64,000 nt of DNA, taken from positions 55,327-119,326 of the forward strand of contig MPNW01000050.1 in the NCBI GenBank assembly GCA_011800805.1. Reading direction: 5' to 3'. The position numbers and the translations under genes were made by a program. The notes under the pieces are model-generated. The model made no database searches and was not told where the DNA came from. It was given only the letters and a program-made list of their open reading frames with translations. Positions 1 to 38,265 of this stretch are shown here, one piece after another; positions within the stretch are counted from its first letter, which is position 1, and each line of letters begins with the position of its first letter. Origin of the DNA: Hirudo medicinalis (Eukaryota > Annelida > Clitellata > Hirudinida > Hirudinidae).

Positions 1-25
1 TAATAATAATAAATAAATTCATTAG

Positions 26-3000
26 CGGAGAAGAGTGAACTCACGACGGATTTGCAAAAAATGCAAACAGAAGTCAACAGACGTGAAGGAGAACTTCAAA
101 GACTGGACTACGAAGTAAAGTCACTGAGAGCAGAAAAAGATGAGGTTATCTTTGATGTTTTGTTATTTTTGATAGGATGAAGATGGTGATGGTTTCTAAC
201 ATTTGGCTGTTTATTTAGCTGCTCCAAAAATACAGGGAGGCAGAGCAGCACATGGCAATGATGAAGTCAGAAATTGAGAGTTTTAAATCTGCTAATACCT
301 TGGCTCTGATGAAGCAACAATATGAGGATGCCTTTTCACAACTCAGAGAAAAATATGAATCTGAGGTCTCAAAATTAAAGGGAGAGCTGGGATCATTTAA
401 AGCATCAAATCAGGAGAAGGTATGTTTTTGAAAAAATTAGGGTACTTTTCTGTTATTAATTTTTTTTTTAGATGTAAATGTGTTGTTATTTTTTAATATT
501 AAACTAATTTGTATCTAATTTCAAATATAATGACAATTTATGTAATGTTTATTTGCATAATTATATGCAAATTTGTATCTTAAAATGTAAAGCAGTTTGA
601 CTTTAAGTTCTTGTATAAGAACGGTAAGTACAATTATTACTTCCTCCCACAATTCTTACATTTTCCAAATACAAACTTCAAGGAGGAGAGAATTAAAGAG
701 CTCGTTAATGACAAGGAGGACTGCACAAGGAAGTATGAGAAGGACAAACTGGAAAGAGTTGACACCATCAACAAACTGACAAAAGCCTTGAACGAAAGCC
801 AGGATCAATGCCAGCAGATGTTGTTGAAAGGTTTGTAAAGAATCATTGGCTACTTGTTCAGACAAGTAATTGAATGACATTTTAATCATCTCACGTGCTC
901 ATAAATCATCCAATGAATCTCACATGCAGGAGGAAATGCAATGAGGTCGTTTGGTTACCCGAGTCTGGATGAAATGCAACTTAAACAACAGGAGTCCGAG
1001 GGTTTAAATAGGACTCTTAAGGTAAGATGAAATACAACAAACTCAATCCAAATTAGTTATTAATGTTATTGCGTTTAAAATGTTTATTGCGTTAATTACA
1101 AAGACGATATTTGTCACCCATCGTTAACATGCAATTAGGATGAAATCTTTGCTTCAGCTAAATGTCCTCGTTGTTCATTCCCAGGAAGAGAATGAGAACC
1201 TGAAATTACATCTGGCAGCGAAAGAGGAGATGCTGCTGAATGATTTGGTGAATGAAATAAGTCAGAAGAGAGCTCAGTTGATGGCTGCTGATGACTCGTA
1301 CGCTCAGCTCAACATCAAGAGGCCTAGGTTGGACCAGTTTAATTTTTTTTATTTTTTTATTTTTGCTTAGGTTGTGTTATATAATTAAGTGTATCAAATA
1401 ATAGATAATCATTGTTACAATTTCTAGTGGCTATTTCCTTATCTGGCAAATATTGAAGGCATACAGTTTCAATATGTGTGCACAACAGAAACAATCATGA
1501 AGGATCAATCATAATTATTTCAAGATGGCAACGAATGTTTGTGCATTTAAAACATCGCTCTTGTCACAAACACACATTCTAGTTTTTTTTTTTTAAGTAT
1601 CGACATGGAAGAACTGGAAAGATTTTTCAGCTCCAAAGTCACTTCTATTGAAAAGTTGATGTCACTGCTTGCAACTGCAAAGTCTCATAATGCCACTCTG
1701 AGGGAAGACCTCAGGAAGGCTCAGGATGAACAGAAGAAGATGGTGAAAGAGTTTGAATCAGCCAAGAATTCATTGAAAGAGGTAGGTGACTTCGAAACTT
1801 AAGGTTTTAAGGTCGGCGTTTTAATGTACAATCGGATTAAAGCTCTTGTTTTTAATAAGGAAAAAATTGTTTTTGACATCGTATTTTATAAATTGTTTTT
1901 ATGATTAGATCAAGTGTGATGGGCTGTGCATGTCAGCTTCAGCACTGAACAGAGAAGTTCAAAATTTGAAGGCTGAAATCAAGAAACTTTCATCTTCTAA
2001 AAAGGTGTGTTTGTCAGTAATACTCGTCAATACTAACAAATAACATTGAATACGTGGATATTACATTGCATACAATATTATATTGAACAATTTTAACTAA
2101 TTCAAATTTATCTTCAGAAAATGGAGTCTGAATTGGACAAAAAAGACAAGCTCATCCATCAGCTTGAGGAAAATATTGCTGATTACAAGACTAGGATGAC
2201 TCAACTTGTTGCAGACTTCAACGAGGACAAAAGGAAAGCACTGGACAGGTCGGTAATTTAATTAACTTCCTCTTATGAAACACACAATTAGCATTTACCA
2301 TTTATTAAGTATTATTTATTTTTTATTTTATTAAAAACATTTATTGATTAATTCTTCATTTATAATATGTAAATATAAAGAATTGATTCAAATCCAGTCT
2401 TGAAATTGGATGGGCAGAAAGATTTCAGAATGCTCTTGAAGCCCATGAGTTGGAAGTCTGTGGTTCTTTACATGCTGAGTTGGATTCTTCAAGGTTCTTT
2501 TTCAAAATATTCTTTTAAGGGCTTAGATGAATTAGATCAAGTTTATTATCTCTAATCTAGCTTAATCTTTCTGAGCCATTGCCACGAGACAAAATTTGAT
2601 TACTAGGGAGTAGTTCAAATTATTTAATACTGCAAAAATACAACATCAGAGGCTTTAATATAAGTCGCATAGTCCATCAATCACAGGAACACAACCATGT
2701 GATGCGTAGGAGCCACATGCAACTTTGCAATGGCTGCTCAAATGATGTAAAGTTTAAAGCAGAAATGAAGCAAAAAACTCAAGTTTTTGTGACAGTACAA
2801 TAAAACTCTTCAAATTGTTGGGAATATAAATTGCTGATTAATTCTGCTATTAGCAAACTAAACAAATTGTCAACATTAAGCAAGGCCCTTTGGTAATGCT
2901 TTATTCTCTGCTTCAGGAAGCAGCTTCTGGAGATGGAGGTTCAGCTGTCGAGAGTGCAACAGGATTACTTGGAGTGCTGCGAGGATAGGAAAAAGTTCGA

Positions 3001-5747
3001 GAAGGAACTTAATTTGGCTTGGGAGAAAAAAATGGAGGAGGTAGAAGATTTGTAATAAACACTTACATTACATTACATTGTTGCAATAAGCCCAGACCCA
3101 TCTTGACATCATAACTCATTTAGGAGCTGAATTGTATTTCAGATGAAGCAAGTCCATATGATTCAGCTTTCAAGTCTGAAGGAGATCTGCAGCTTCAACC
3201 AGAGAAAATGTCCTCAAACGATCCCAAAGGACTCTTCAGTACAGGTCGGAGTGGATGTTGCTTCCAAATGCGTCCAGGTTGGTGATGATGTGTCGATGAC
3301 AACTGGACTCAAGGAAGCCGTCATCAATCTGCAAACCAACTTGCTGTTGGAGAAGGAGAAGAATTCCAACTCAGAAAATTTAAAGCTTCAGCTTGAAAAT
3401 AATCTCCGAGAGAGGGAATGTAAAATAAATGAGCTCAAGCAGCTCCTCAATAAGACAGGAAAAGATTTGGATAGTATGAGGAATGCTTGCCTGAATCTTG
3501 AAAAGCAAAGTCAACTCCAAGGTTTATACGTTTAAAATTGTTTTAATCATTTCCATCTAATGATTCTGTAAAGCAGTAGTTACATTTTATGAGCTGTTAA
3601 CACTTTCGCTGACTAACCTCATTGTACGATTAATATTTACTGTTAAGTAATAATTTTTATGAATTAATTTAAAATGGCTCATAATAAGATGAAAATTTGA
3701 TCATAAAAGCGACAAAGATGAAGCAGATAGCTGAAGAGGAACTTTTGACAATTGTAAGGGACCTTGTTAAAAAGAAGGGCAAGCCATGTGAAGTTTCCTT
3801 CAATGAAACATGGACATGGGTTCAAAAGATTGATCATCTCTTATCTGCAGTATTATTGCTTATTTTTTAAATTTAATGATAAATTTCATGTGTATTTCTT
3901 AAACATTCTTTCAGTTGTAATCTGTGGAGTGCACTTGCATACTTAAGTTTTAATTGATTAGGCGGCTTGTTATTATTTATTTGTATTTAATTATTTTGTA
4001 TTTTTAATGATTGTTCTAATTTTTATTACAGTTTCCAGAGACCAAAACCGAGGTCTTTATTAATGAGCATGAATCTTTTGAAAGGTTTCTACTCTTTTCT
4101 TTCTTAAGCTGTAATCGCATCGTTTAGTCAGTATTTTAAATGAATAATTAAACTCAATAATTTATTGTTGAACATACCATACAAAATGTTGTTTCACAAT
4201 ATTTATGTTTATATCAAGATATCTTGATTTGAAAAAGAAGATAGAGGAGTATGAAAAGGAGTCTATCTTATATCTAGGCCAAAATATTGACCTCAATAAC
4301 AAGAACTCCAAGCTATCAGAAGAGCTGAACCAGGCCAGTGTAGAAATAAAGAAACTTCATAAAATAACCAGTGAGAACGAGCAAGACATTGCAAAACTCA
4401 AACAAGCTCTCGAGAAATATAGGTGCGAGAGGCGATCTTTGTATGCAGATACGAAAAAGTTAGAAACAAAAATTCAAGAGATGGAAAAGAGTAGCAATGA
4501 AACAAGACTGAAGCTGGAATCAGAGAAGGATGACAAAATCAAGTCTTTATTGGAAAGTGAAAGCTTTCTACAGAACAATCTGCAAGAAGCACTCGAAAAA
4601 TTGTCAAATACTCGTAAATCATTAGAGGAGCTCGATGAACGCTCGAAGAAACGACTGAATGAGATGATGAAGTCCATGGATAGGGAGAAAGAAGAGGCCA
4701 TTCAACAGCTGAAGAAGTGCTTTAAGATACAATTGACTCAAAAGGAGAAAGAGAAGAAAATACTGGATGAACTCTTGAAGGATTCAGAACACAGAAGCCA
4801 TAAGGAAATAAGATCCCTGAAGAAGAAACTTGAAGAGGTTGTTGATGAGAAAATTGCCCTTGAGAAATGTGACCTTGGGGATCAGGTTTGAAACTTTTTT
4901 GGAAAAACTATTACCTGATCCCTCTTCCAAACTTTCTGCATCACTTCATTCCAGATGAAAAAGTACAAAGATAATGTCGAAGAGGCAAGACTTTATTACA
5001 ATGAAAGGGTACGTGCCCTGGAAGGTGAGTTGGGACACCCTTTTTAGAATATACATAATTTAATGATTGGGATGACAACCATGTCACTAATGTTGATTTT
5101 TGTTTGAACTTGCAGTAGAGAAAAAAAAGTATAAAAGGGCCCAAGACAAAGTATCATCTACTGTGAAACAGTATTACATTCGTCACATGCGAGATTTCCT
5201 GAGGGGAAGGTTTGACAGGTGAATAGTTTGATTCATTCCCATTGCTTGATACTTAGATGTGAGTCATAGTCAATACTTCCAGTTCTTCAGCTGTTGAGAT
5301 CATGGCACATGTGGAAGTTTACCTGGATGGCATTCCATCCCTAATACCCAACGAGGAAATGCCACCAAGTGACTTGTCTCAACTATCTCATAGGGATTGC
5401 GATGTAAGTTTCTTTGGAAAATTGTTGGGGGGACTAAATGAGCATGGTGCATTAATTTGTGATGTGCACAAAATATTCTCAGCGGTTGATTGTTTCAGAT
5501 TGTCATGGTTATGATTTCTTTTTAATATCAGGTTACAAATCAAAGTTTGCCTGCCTCACCGACGAGTTCTCTGACAAGCCAACCGTCTCTTCATCCTTTA
5601 ACCTACAGACCAAGTACTCAGGCTTCAGATGCTGCCTCATCCTACAGATTTTACGCTCGTGGTTTGTATTTTGTTGTATATGCCTTTTATGACAATGATA
5701 ATCTACATGTTAGAATTTTTTTTTTATCAGGAATGAGAAACCCCTAA
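26..5747 (+). CDS. Long coiled-coil protein, centrosomal type, possibly CEP152-like (5' end outside window)
   Basis: Nineteen exons give one open frame of 971 residues to the stop at 5745-5747: 26-144, 219-419, 683-830, 930-1021, 1185-1327, 1598-1781, 1909-2004, 2118-2248, 2398-2493, 2917-3040, 3143-3521, 3710-3753, 4032-4084, 4219-4885, 4955-5024, 5116-5218, 5283-5403, 5532-5661, 5731-5747. The N-terminus lies upstream. Nearly all of it is Glu/Lys/Leu-rich heptad sequence, so a long parallel coiled coil is expected. Near 3235-3300 a short motif is repeated (SVQVG, then CVQVG). After the coiled coil comes a basic segment (VKQYYIRHMRDFL) followed by AVEIM, then a Ser/Pro/Thr-rich tail. The order 'basic YY-L segment, then A-x-I-M' recalls the end of the CEP152/asterless coiled coil from memory, but this is a weak match. 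The gene itself is certain; its family is not. Exon 3 (acceptor at 682) is the least secure border. Confidence 0.85.
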
Positions 5748-6126
5748 ATCGTGCTAACTAAAGAATATGACAGTTGCGTGTTTAAAAATAGTCAATTGTA
5801 CCTTGTAACATAGCTCTAATAGTTCATTAAATTTAAATTATTGTCGAGCTGGAGTGGAGGTTCACTCAGATCCTGTGCCATCTGCAGCTTGGAGTGTATG
5901 CACGTCTTTGCTTCAAATTATGGAATAATGAATGCACATTTTTTAGGCAAGATTGTTGTGATTCAGAGTCATATTAAAATAACATTTGAAAGTTGGTGAT
6001 GATTTTAAATTTTCGGCTTTGGAGTATTTGTTGGTTGCCAATGGTGATAGCGTGCCGTAGAAGTTTGTCGTTGAGGTATTACTTAAACTATTTAAGCGAT
6101 TTTTGAGAAATAGGATCTTATTTGAA
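5748..6126. other. Intergenic spacer between the coiled-coil gene and PPP1R42
   Basis: These 379 bp separate two genes on the same strand. They must hold the 3' UTR of the first and the promoter and 5' UTR of the second. I see no distinct repeat or motif in it. Confidence 0.6.
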
Positions 6127-8020
<1,894 letters not shown>

Positions 8021-8113
8021 GCTTCAATGTAAACATTCCAATGCATTTATCAACTTAAATATTGCATATGATTCTCATGTATGTGCTAAATCACATGCTA
8101 ATTGTCCATTCTT

Positions 8114-8119
8114 AATAAA
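8114..8119 (+). terminator. Polyadenylation signal AATAAA for PPP1R42
   Basis: A canonical AATAAA lies 94 bp after the PPP1R42 stop codon. It is also only about 80 bp from the stop codon of the converging DPP8/9 gene, so the two 3' UTRs probably overlap or abut. Confidence 0.5.
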
Positions 8120-8200
8120 CAATTTGGATTGTCCTAGAGTTGTGTTGATGTCAACGTATCAAAACACCAGGAAGAAAACTGCACTTCATTTTGTTTGAAT

Positions 8201-13006
<4,806 letters not shown>

Positions 13007-14090
13007 TTTCCAGTTTTCTAAAGCAATTTTAAACGTACGGATACCTCAGGTTTATTTTAAACTACACCTAAGACCCACTAAATCCTAAATTCAGAGCTGA
13101 CCCGATTGTTTACATTTTAATGCTCGAATTAAATGTAAAAATGAATATTAAACATCAAATTTGATTGACTAATTCTTTCTCGAATCAAATACTGTGTAAT
13201 ATTTATTATTAAAGTAAAACATGAATATTGCAATAATATATTCTAATCATTGCCAAACTTTCGAGTAATCTGTGATTTTTAGACAAACTAAGAAGAAATG
13301 TATTGGTGTTAATAGAATATTTTACTATCAGGAAACTAAACATTTAGCAAACAAATGTTTAATAATAAATTTAGCCATTGGATCCTAACAAAGTAAAGAA
13401 TGACTTATATTTTTTAATTCTGACTAATCCAAATATACCTCAACTGCCCCCAAATGCCCCGAAGCCGAAAGACCGTGAATTGACCTAATTATTTAAGCTA
13501 TTGCATAAAAATTCGCAATTTTATATAATCTTCTTCTAACGACTTCTACAGAGAAAAACAATTCATATTTATCTTATTAGAGCCAACAACGAAACGTCTT
13601 GTTGATATCAGTGAATGAGAGAATCTCAAATCATTCAAAGGGGATTTTTACGAAAGCGGAAATAGCTAATCATTTCAGTATCATCGAGCGGCCCCTATCT
13701 CTGTCAGTATGACCCTTGATATTACTCTAAATTCGTATACCTTTGTATTATGTATTTGATGCTTATTACACTATTTGATCAATAAATAATTGTTGTTGCC
13801 CTTGCTTTTGAAAATATAATTTTCAAGGTTTAGGTGAACTTCCTGAGATTCAACCTAGAGACCGATCGAATTTCGGCTTCGTTTCCGTCACCGAAAGTTG
13901 CCATATGATCATTTCGGCATGGCTTCGGTTTCGTTTATTTTCGAAATCAAAATTTAATTAATGATATGTTTTTATAAATATCTTGCTTCGAAACTCCGGG
14001 AAGCCATTGCTAAGTGGGATAGCCGAGAAGATTCACGTTGGAGTAAGAGACTGCCGCAAACACGAAAAGTGCAACGAAACTCGCAGGCAT
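13007..14090. other. Intergenic, no gene seen
   Basis: AT-rich sequence upstream of the DPP8/9 start, so its promoter should lie at the left edge. The stretch 13,850-13,930 has several copies of TTTCGGCTTCG-like words, but no ORF or clear element. Confidence 0.5.
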
Positions 14091-14099
14091 CACTAATAT

Positions 14100-14390
14100 T
14101 GGCTTCTTGCGCTGTTTACGCAAACATCAGTGGAATTTGTCACCAAAAAAGCTTGTAAGATTATTACCAACTTCAAGCATAGCGAGCAGGCTTGCCGTCA
14201 CCTAGAGGAACACCAACTATCGATGAAAGACCCAGCACACTCGTTACTGCAGGACGTTGAGACGAAACAAGAATCTTCTGATAAAGATGGTTTTGATGTC
14301 ACTCAACAAAGCACCCTGGAGCAAGTCCATGTCAAACCCATAAATGAATGTTTGGTGAATGTTTGAAGGTTAACAGCGAGTGTCCTGCTA
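14100..14390 (+). mobile_element. hAT-family (ZBED-like) transposase fragment, decayed
   Basis: One frame reads KACKIITNFKHSEQACRHLEE and continues through LLQDVET at 14130-14366. This follows the pattern of hAT transposases just before the conserved 'IQDVxTRWNS' block: a Lys/His helix, a C-x-x-L-E-E element and then L-x-Q-D-V-x-T. Here the normally following Arg-Trp-Asn is lost (VET is followed by KQESSD), so the catalytic core is not intact. Flanking frames are full of stops, so this is a fossil rather than a host gene. I could not find terminal inverted repeats or an 8-bp target duplication by eye. The weak ORF at 13961-14158 may be the same element in another frame. Confidence 0.6.
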
Positions 14391-15185
14391 TAAAAGCAGT
14401 TATTATTAATTACCTGACCAGGGCATATAAAATTTCAGACAACTTCCATTTAGAAATACAAAAAAATTGGACAACTATTCATTAATAATGGATTTACTTA
14501 CACTATGTTTGACTCTTGCCTCAATAAATATTTGAACTTTAGATTTTCTCAAAAAGAAGGTTCTCAAAAGAAAGACTCTGCCCATGACATCAAGTTGTTT
14601 TACAAAAGCCTTATTAAAGGCATGCAAATTAAAAAATAGAAGAATACATTAAGAAAATGGTTCGAGATAACGTGAATCCTCTTAAATGAAATTCTAATTT
14701 GAAATTTTATATATAATGCAATACACCGCACTGCTACATTGGACACACAAGAACAACTCTGGCGAGAAGGTTGTTATCGAATTAAAACATAACGATATCA
14801 CCACATTTATTCTTAGCTGACAATAACAGAAATACTGTATTGTGCTGCAAAACATTTTTGTGTAAAATTGTAGTCTTTTTTTTTCCAAACTACTGACTTT
14901 ATGGTACTTGTCATGACTAAATTTTAAAAAATTTTATTAAACAAAATTTAATGGTCAACGGTTTTTTTTATACTGCTTTGGTGTTTTAGATTACTATTTT
15001 TCAAATAATGCATCAAGGATACATTGGGGTGCATTTGCAGCCCCGAGACCCTGAATATAGACCATGGTAGCGAAACCTATTGAGGGTTAAGTATTTAAGC
15101 GCAGTACTTTTCACAACAACGTTGTTTTTGTCCTATTCACCAAGTTATGCTGAGGACATTAAGTAAGACTACTACCATAACACTG

Positions 15186-15226
15186 TTAAATCCGTCATAA
15201 TCCTCTAGTTATGTAACGGACGTTAA
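15186..15226 (+). repeat. Dispersed repeat copy
   Basis: The words CATAATCCTCTAGTTATGTAA and ACGGAC here are near-copies of CATCCTAGTTATGCAACGGA at 24,140-24,165 and of a third, more diverged copy at 24,080-24,115. This marks a family of short interspersed sequence, probably an old transposon fragment. I cannot name the family. Confidence 0.4.
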
Positions 15227-17997
15227 TGAACAACGAGCAGCACTGTTAAGTGGCTTTGCTATACGAAAGGGATTCAAAAGCATACAGAGTGGGTCCACTG
15301 CGTCTATTTTATTCCTTTTTTTGCTCAAATGGCAAAAGTGAAATTATTAAAAAAAAAAACGCAATACAAAAGAAATCCTGGCGTAAAATTATAACTTAAA
15401 GTATCTAGTTCAGATAGTAACAACGCTCGTCAATCATTTAGAATAACATCTCGACTCAAATCTGTCGCCATGAATCCATTCAAGGTTCTCTTCTTGTTTT
15501 GCATCAAGGACGTCATTTCACATGTTTTGCACATTTCTTCTTGATTGAGACTTGTCTGTATTTTTTTAATTATTCGTTTGATGCTGCTTCAATTTTTTTT
15601 TATTCATATCCCGATTCTTCGTTAATATGCGTTAAATGTTTATTATAAATATTATGATTTAAATGAACATTAAATTACGTTATAAGGAATTCCTGGTAAA
15701 TATGCAACAAAATTTTGTCTAAAATATTTACAACAACAGCAAGACATGTTTGCGTTTATTTTGGAAAATTCTCATCAATAATTTTCTAATTTTGTGTACA
15801 AGAAAACAAATATTTAGACGTTGAGCGACCAAATTTATGTTGCGGCTACTTTGACCAATCTAGCAACATAGCAATTTGTTGGATAGTGATTACATTTGTT
15901 GCGTCTAGAAATCGATTGGACATAAAATAGAGTTTTTTTATTTTCATAGTTTTCAGTTCTTTGATTGATGAGGAAATTGCTTCTCACATCTAGAATCGAC
16001 CTCAACTTACTCCTTCTTCATTTCCTTGAAGACCACTTACCACTAACCTTTCAAATGTTATCTAAAAATGAACGGAGTTTTCAAAGGATCTGAATTTTAC
16101 GGATATGGATCGCTCCAGGGTGCTTTGTTGAGTGACATCAAAACCATCACATTTATAACATCACATGCAAAAATCTCTCAGGTGATCGAGGTCGAAAACA
16201 AATAGTTTAGTAAAATATTTCTTCTAGTTATCAGTATTTATTCAAGTGTCATGTTTTTTAAATTAAATCAAATTAAATGTTGGCAAATAATGTAAATATA
16301 AGCAAAAGTGAGAAAAACGATCTCTCAACAAGTATTGTCATTCAAAAAGCTTAAATGAATTTTCCGAATAACAAATTTAATAAATTTAATTTAGACGCAC
16401 AGGATGCGATGAAGTTTATTTCTCAAGCATGAAAATGCCAAAAAAAAAAAACTCCAGGAATGATAAATAGGCGTTTGTAGCAAATGTTCAAGACAAGCAA
16501 AGTTAAATGACTTTAATTTCCACGTTCAATTAGTTTATAGTATCAATAATTATTAACATGTCAAACCTCCAATTTGTCAAGTGTTAAATTATTGTCGATG
16601 TATTAAAGAAGCCACTTTTTTCAAATAATTAAAGCAGATATCATTTTGACATCAGAGTCACATCAGCGTCTTATTTAATGGTGTTTTCGTCCCGATATAA
16701 ATCTTACTGATCGCCTTCTTATTAAATGTTCTTCGTTTGCATTAATAAAGGTCCATTCATCTTCAAATTACTGAAATAATGATTAACAACAGAAAAATAT
16801 TTAACATATATGCTATGTTATTATAATTCCTCCTTATCAATTCATCATTCATCCGTAAAATGGTTCACCGTGCCATTGCATCCAATTCTCCTTGAGATGA
16901 TAAAACAATGCATTGTATCGCATTGGATGTCAGAAACAAAGGCTTGAAAGCGACCAAATGATTGGTTCGAAATGAATATCACAACAAAAAAGGTCAATAG
17001 GAGGTTCTATGAGGTAGAAGATGAGAGATAAAATTGTAATTTGTCAACGAAAGCTACAGGGATGCACTCACAACGTATAAATAATATAAAATATTATGGT
17101 TACATAAATAACTGAGACACACTTTCATTATTGGCCTCGTGAAAAGAAATTAAAATATTGAAGGCTCTCATACAAAGGAGAAGTAAGTGGTTATTATTAG
17201 CAGGACGGGCCAGAATTTAACAGCTCCGACGATTAACAAGTGATGTCCTCTCATCATCTTTAATTATCTCAGCGATCGCTGTTATGAATTTTTAACTTTC
17301 CAGAAGTTTTAATGCCTTTTACGACAAAACTTCCTACTGTCGCTAAAATTAAAATTCCTCCTGAAACTTCTGTAAAAAAAAAAGCTGAAAAATTGGAATG
17401 AAATTTCGCTCCCTCGGGTCTCAAATTCATGACGAGTTCGTTATTTTGTTCACAATTCGAAGACTTCTTTGATGAAGCCTAAAAGGGTTTCAATCGCTCA
17501 TTTCAAATAAACATTTCCATTGAAAAACATTGACGGACAAACCTTTTGCTAACAACGTTTTATTAGATGCGCAAGGATGTGCAAGTATTAATATTTTAAT
17601 TTATAAACTATGATCTTTAATAAATACAATGATTTTTATTTTTGAATAAGAAACTCACAAGCAAATATTCAATCGAAGACAAATTATTTCGGCACTTTAG
17701 TAATCAGTTTAAATAAAATCGTTATTTTACTTAATACTGAATAATATTAACATATAATATATTATACATAATAATATTAACATATAAGAAATAAATGTTA
17801 CTAAAGCGGATAGTTTCAAAAGAAACAGGGTGTGATGTCTTGTGAGATTTCAGTGATTTTAAAGCTTCAAGCCAACATTCCATATTTTTGAAGACGTGTC
17901 ACAGCAGACTTTTCATCTTCATTTCGTAAAAGATTCTTATTCACCTTATAATTATGAAAAGATGTAACTTTAGCACGAAGGGCTTCCAGGATTAGTA

Positions 17998-18083
17998 GTG
18001 ATGACGATGGTGGTGATGGTGATGATAACAATGATGGTGTTGGCGATGAGGATCATGATGATGATGACGACGATGACGAAGAA
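17998..18083 (+). repeat. Imperfect GAT/GAC microsatellite
   Basis: An impure run of GAT, GGT and GAC triplets. It is one of many loci of the same GAT/ATC repeat type in this window. Confidence 0.8.
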
Positions 18084-20757
18084 ATACAAGATTTTAAAAT
18101 TTAAACTGACGAAACTTATGCTGGAAAAGTTGAGACGTTAATAAATAAGCGAGTAGAAGTTGAAAAAGTCATTCCTTAAAAAATTAAATGAAGCAAGGAA
18201 AAAAGTTGAAGAAGTTCGAAGATTTCATCATTTCCTCATGTCTCCTCTGCATTCAATCAGCTCTTCAATTACTTCTCCTCGTTGGTTGTTATTAAAAATA
18301 AATGTATTCAAAAAATTAAATATGCTAATTTATTATAATGTTGTTTGTTATAATTGTTTCATGATATTGTGTTACTGCAATTAATATGTTAGTTAGTTAG
18401 TTAATGTTAGTAATATTTTACTAATTTCTAATGTACTATATCCGATTAAAACCAAAGTTTTTAAACACTTCTTAAATCCATTGTCAATGTAAAATTGCAC
18501 GTAAATATTCACTAGTTCGGATCAAAGGAGTCCGATTATTGATCACACTAAAATGTCAGATCCCTCTAGCGGGTATCATCTCGCATCATTATTTATCGTG
18601 AAATATCCATGAAAACATAGATCATCGAGAAACAGCTCCTACTACGCAGCCATGAACTAAGGGCATTCTTCCGCATCTGATTCTGACGACCTCTGTCCTG
18701 GCGGGCACCACAACTGGAAGATAAAATACGAACTCTTTGGCATTCTTCAGTCCACTTGGCGTCTGGAATCACGCCTTGTCAACGAACAAAAGGACGCAGT
18801 TTTGAGTTTTGGCCATCATCTTTTACAGAGACAATGATTGTTTATAGTCACGCAGTAAACGGGGGTCGTCTTCCATTGGCCAATAAAGATTTCCTGTTTT
18901 CCTGAAAGATATTTTTACTCATCCCAATTCCTTCCTTCTCTGGAGAAGACACTCTTTCCAACGAATTAGCTTTCCATATTTCCACGAACTCGACCAAAGA
19001 CCATTGTTGTCAAAGTTGCACAAATAATGAAATGAAATTTACGAAATAACAATTCAAGTGAAATTTATGAGAACGACAATTTGATCTCATTCATGACAAA
19101 TCATGAATACATTAATGACGTCATTCAGGAAGCTTGATCGAACTCTCCTAGACTGTGCTTAGGTCACGAGGGGAGTGGGGTAGTCACGCGATGCGAGATA
19201 AAACAACGAATCATCTAAAATTCATGTTTCTTTGATCGCGTCAGTCACGCCTCATCTGATGCTCATTCAACTTCCCCTTGTTTAATAGGGATGAGGAGAT
19301 GGAAAATGGGAGTTACCCATCAGAGTGTGGTTATGAATTTATGTTGCAGGAAAATGTTTCTATTCTTGACACAAACATCGACTATCCAAGAAAACAAGGT
19401 TTCGAATCAATTATTTCCGACGGAATAAAAGTAATGGAAAACATAAAAAAAGGAAAGAGTTAAAAAACGCAGCTGACAAGAGAGAAATTCGGTCCTGTGT
19501 TATGTGTTCTCTCGACGATGGTCACGCTTGCTGGAGAAAGGAAACCATTCCTCAGCGCCTCTATGATTTCCGAAAAACCTCCTGACTTTCATGGAGATTT
19601 TTATCTTCATTCTCCAACGTGCTTTGATTAAATTGCAATTAAATTCCTAGAACTACCGAGCGGAAGAGGCAAAATGCGGAAGAACGCAGGGTAGTTGTCG
19701 CGCTTTCAGGCCTGATAACAATCGGTGATGTATTTTTATTTTCCAGGCTACGTGGGTCATCGCATCCATCTTGTTAATGTCGTCGCCCGATCATTCCGGT
19801 GAGATTGAAGCGATCACATTTTGCCATTCTTTCCCTCTAACCTTCTGACATTAATTGCTACTATCCCCATTGACTCAAGAAATCCGAAAATTTCTATTTC
19901 GCTTTGTTCCGTTATTTGCGAGTTCTGGGATGTTCTCGTTTGCCCTGAAGTTGCAACAGATGTTCTCTCTGAATGTCAAGGCAGGATTCCACCAATTATT
20001 TCGGAAACGCGGCGTATTTTCAATTGTTGAGTGGATAACAGAGTGATTCCTCTTTGATCTTAAGTAATTGTAAGTTTGTAATCGGCAAAGGAGTTAAATT
20101 AAAATTATGAATAAAATAAAAATTTTAAATAAACCTAAGTTCTAAAATATTTCTCACAATGAATAAATATTAATAACAAATGTTAAATAAGAAAATGTTT
20201 TAAATCCGAAATTCAGACGTGGATTCACTTTTCGTTCCTCCCTTCGTTTTTATAACAATTTCTTGGCAGAAGTGACACGTATCTGATGATTCTTGGTGAT
20301 GTTTGTTGTTTTCCTGTTAACATTGCGTGAATTCAAGCAGATACCGACAACGGATTTTTGTACGGCAGCACAAAATTAAGAGAATTTATTTTAAAAATCT
20401 ACCGAAAAGCGGATGGCCGAAGTCGCTTGAGGACGTTGATTATGAATTATTTCCGAGATGCTGCAAAGTCAGAATTAAATCATTTATCCAAAAATTAAAT
20501 TCATTTGTGCCGAAAAATAAATTCTCGCTTGAAACTTGTTTCCAATAGTTTATTTTTAATTGATTGTTTAATTAATGTTTTCAAGGAAGACTCTGGTCAT
20601 AAAGCGGTTCATTTATCGAAATATTTCTCCATTTTGTTATTCAGGAGAACTTTATGATGACAAAATTAAACCATTTGCTTGCGACTTGGAGCGAAGTCCT
20701 CTATCGAGAGAAGCGATAAAATGCAAGTTTCATGAACGTCTCTGCTCCGAAACCCCA

Positions 20758-38265
<17,508 letters not shown>

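Larger units (their letters stand above)
14391..20757. other. Long gene-poor intergenic region
   Basis: About 6.4 kb without a supportable gene. It is AT-rich and contains only short chance ORFs. Recognisable content is a dispersed-repeat copy near 15,186-15,226 and a GAT/GAC microsatellite at 17,998-18,083. The right end lies downstream of the minus-strand membrane-protein gene and so should contain its 3' UTR. Confidence 0.5.
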
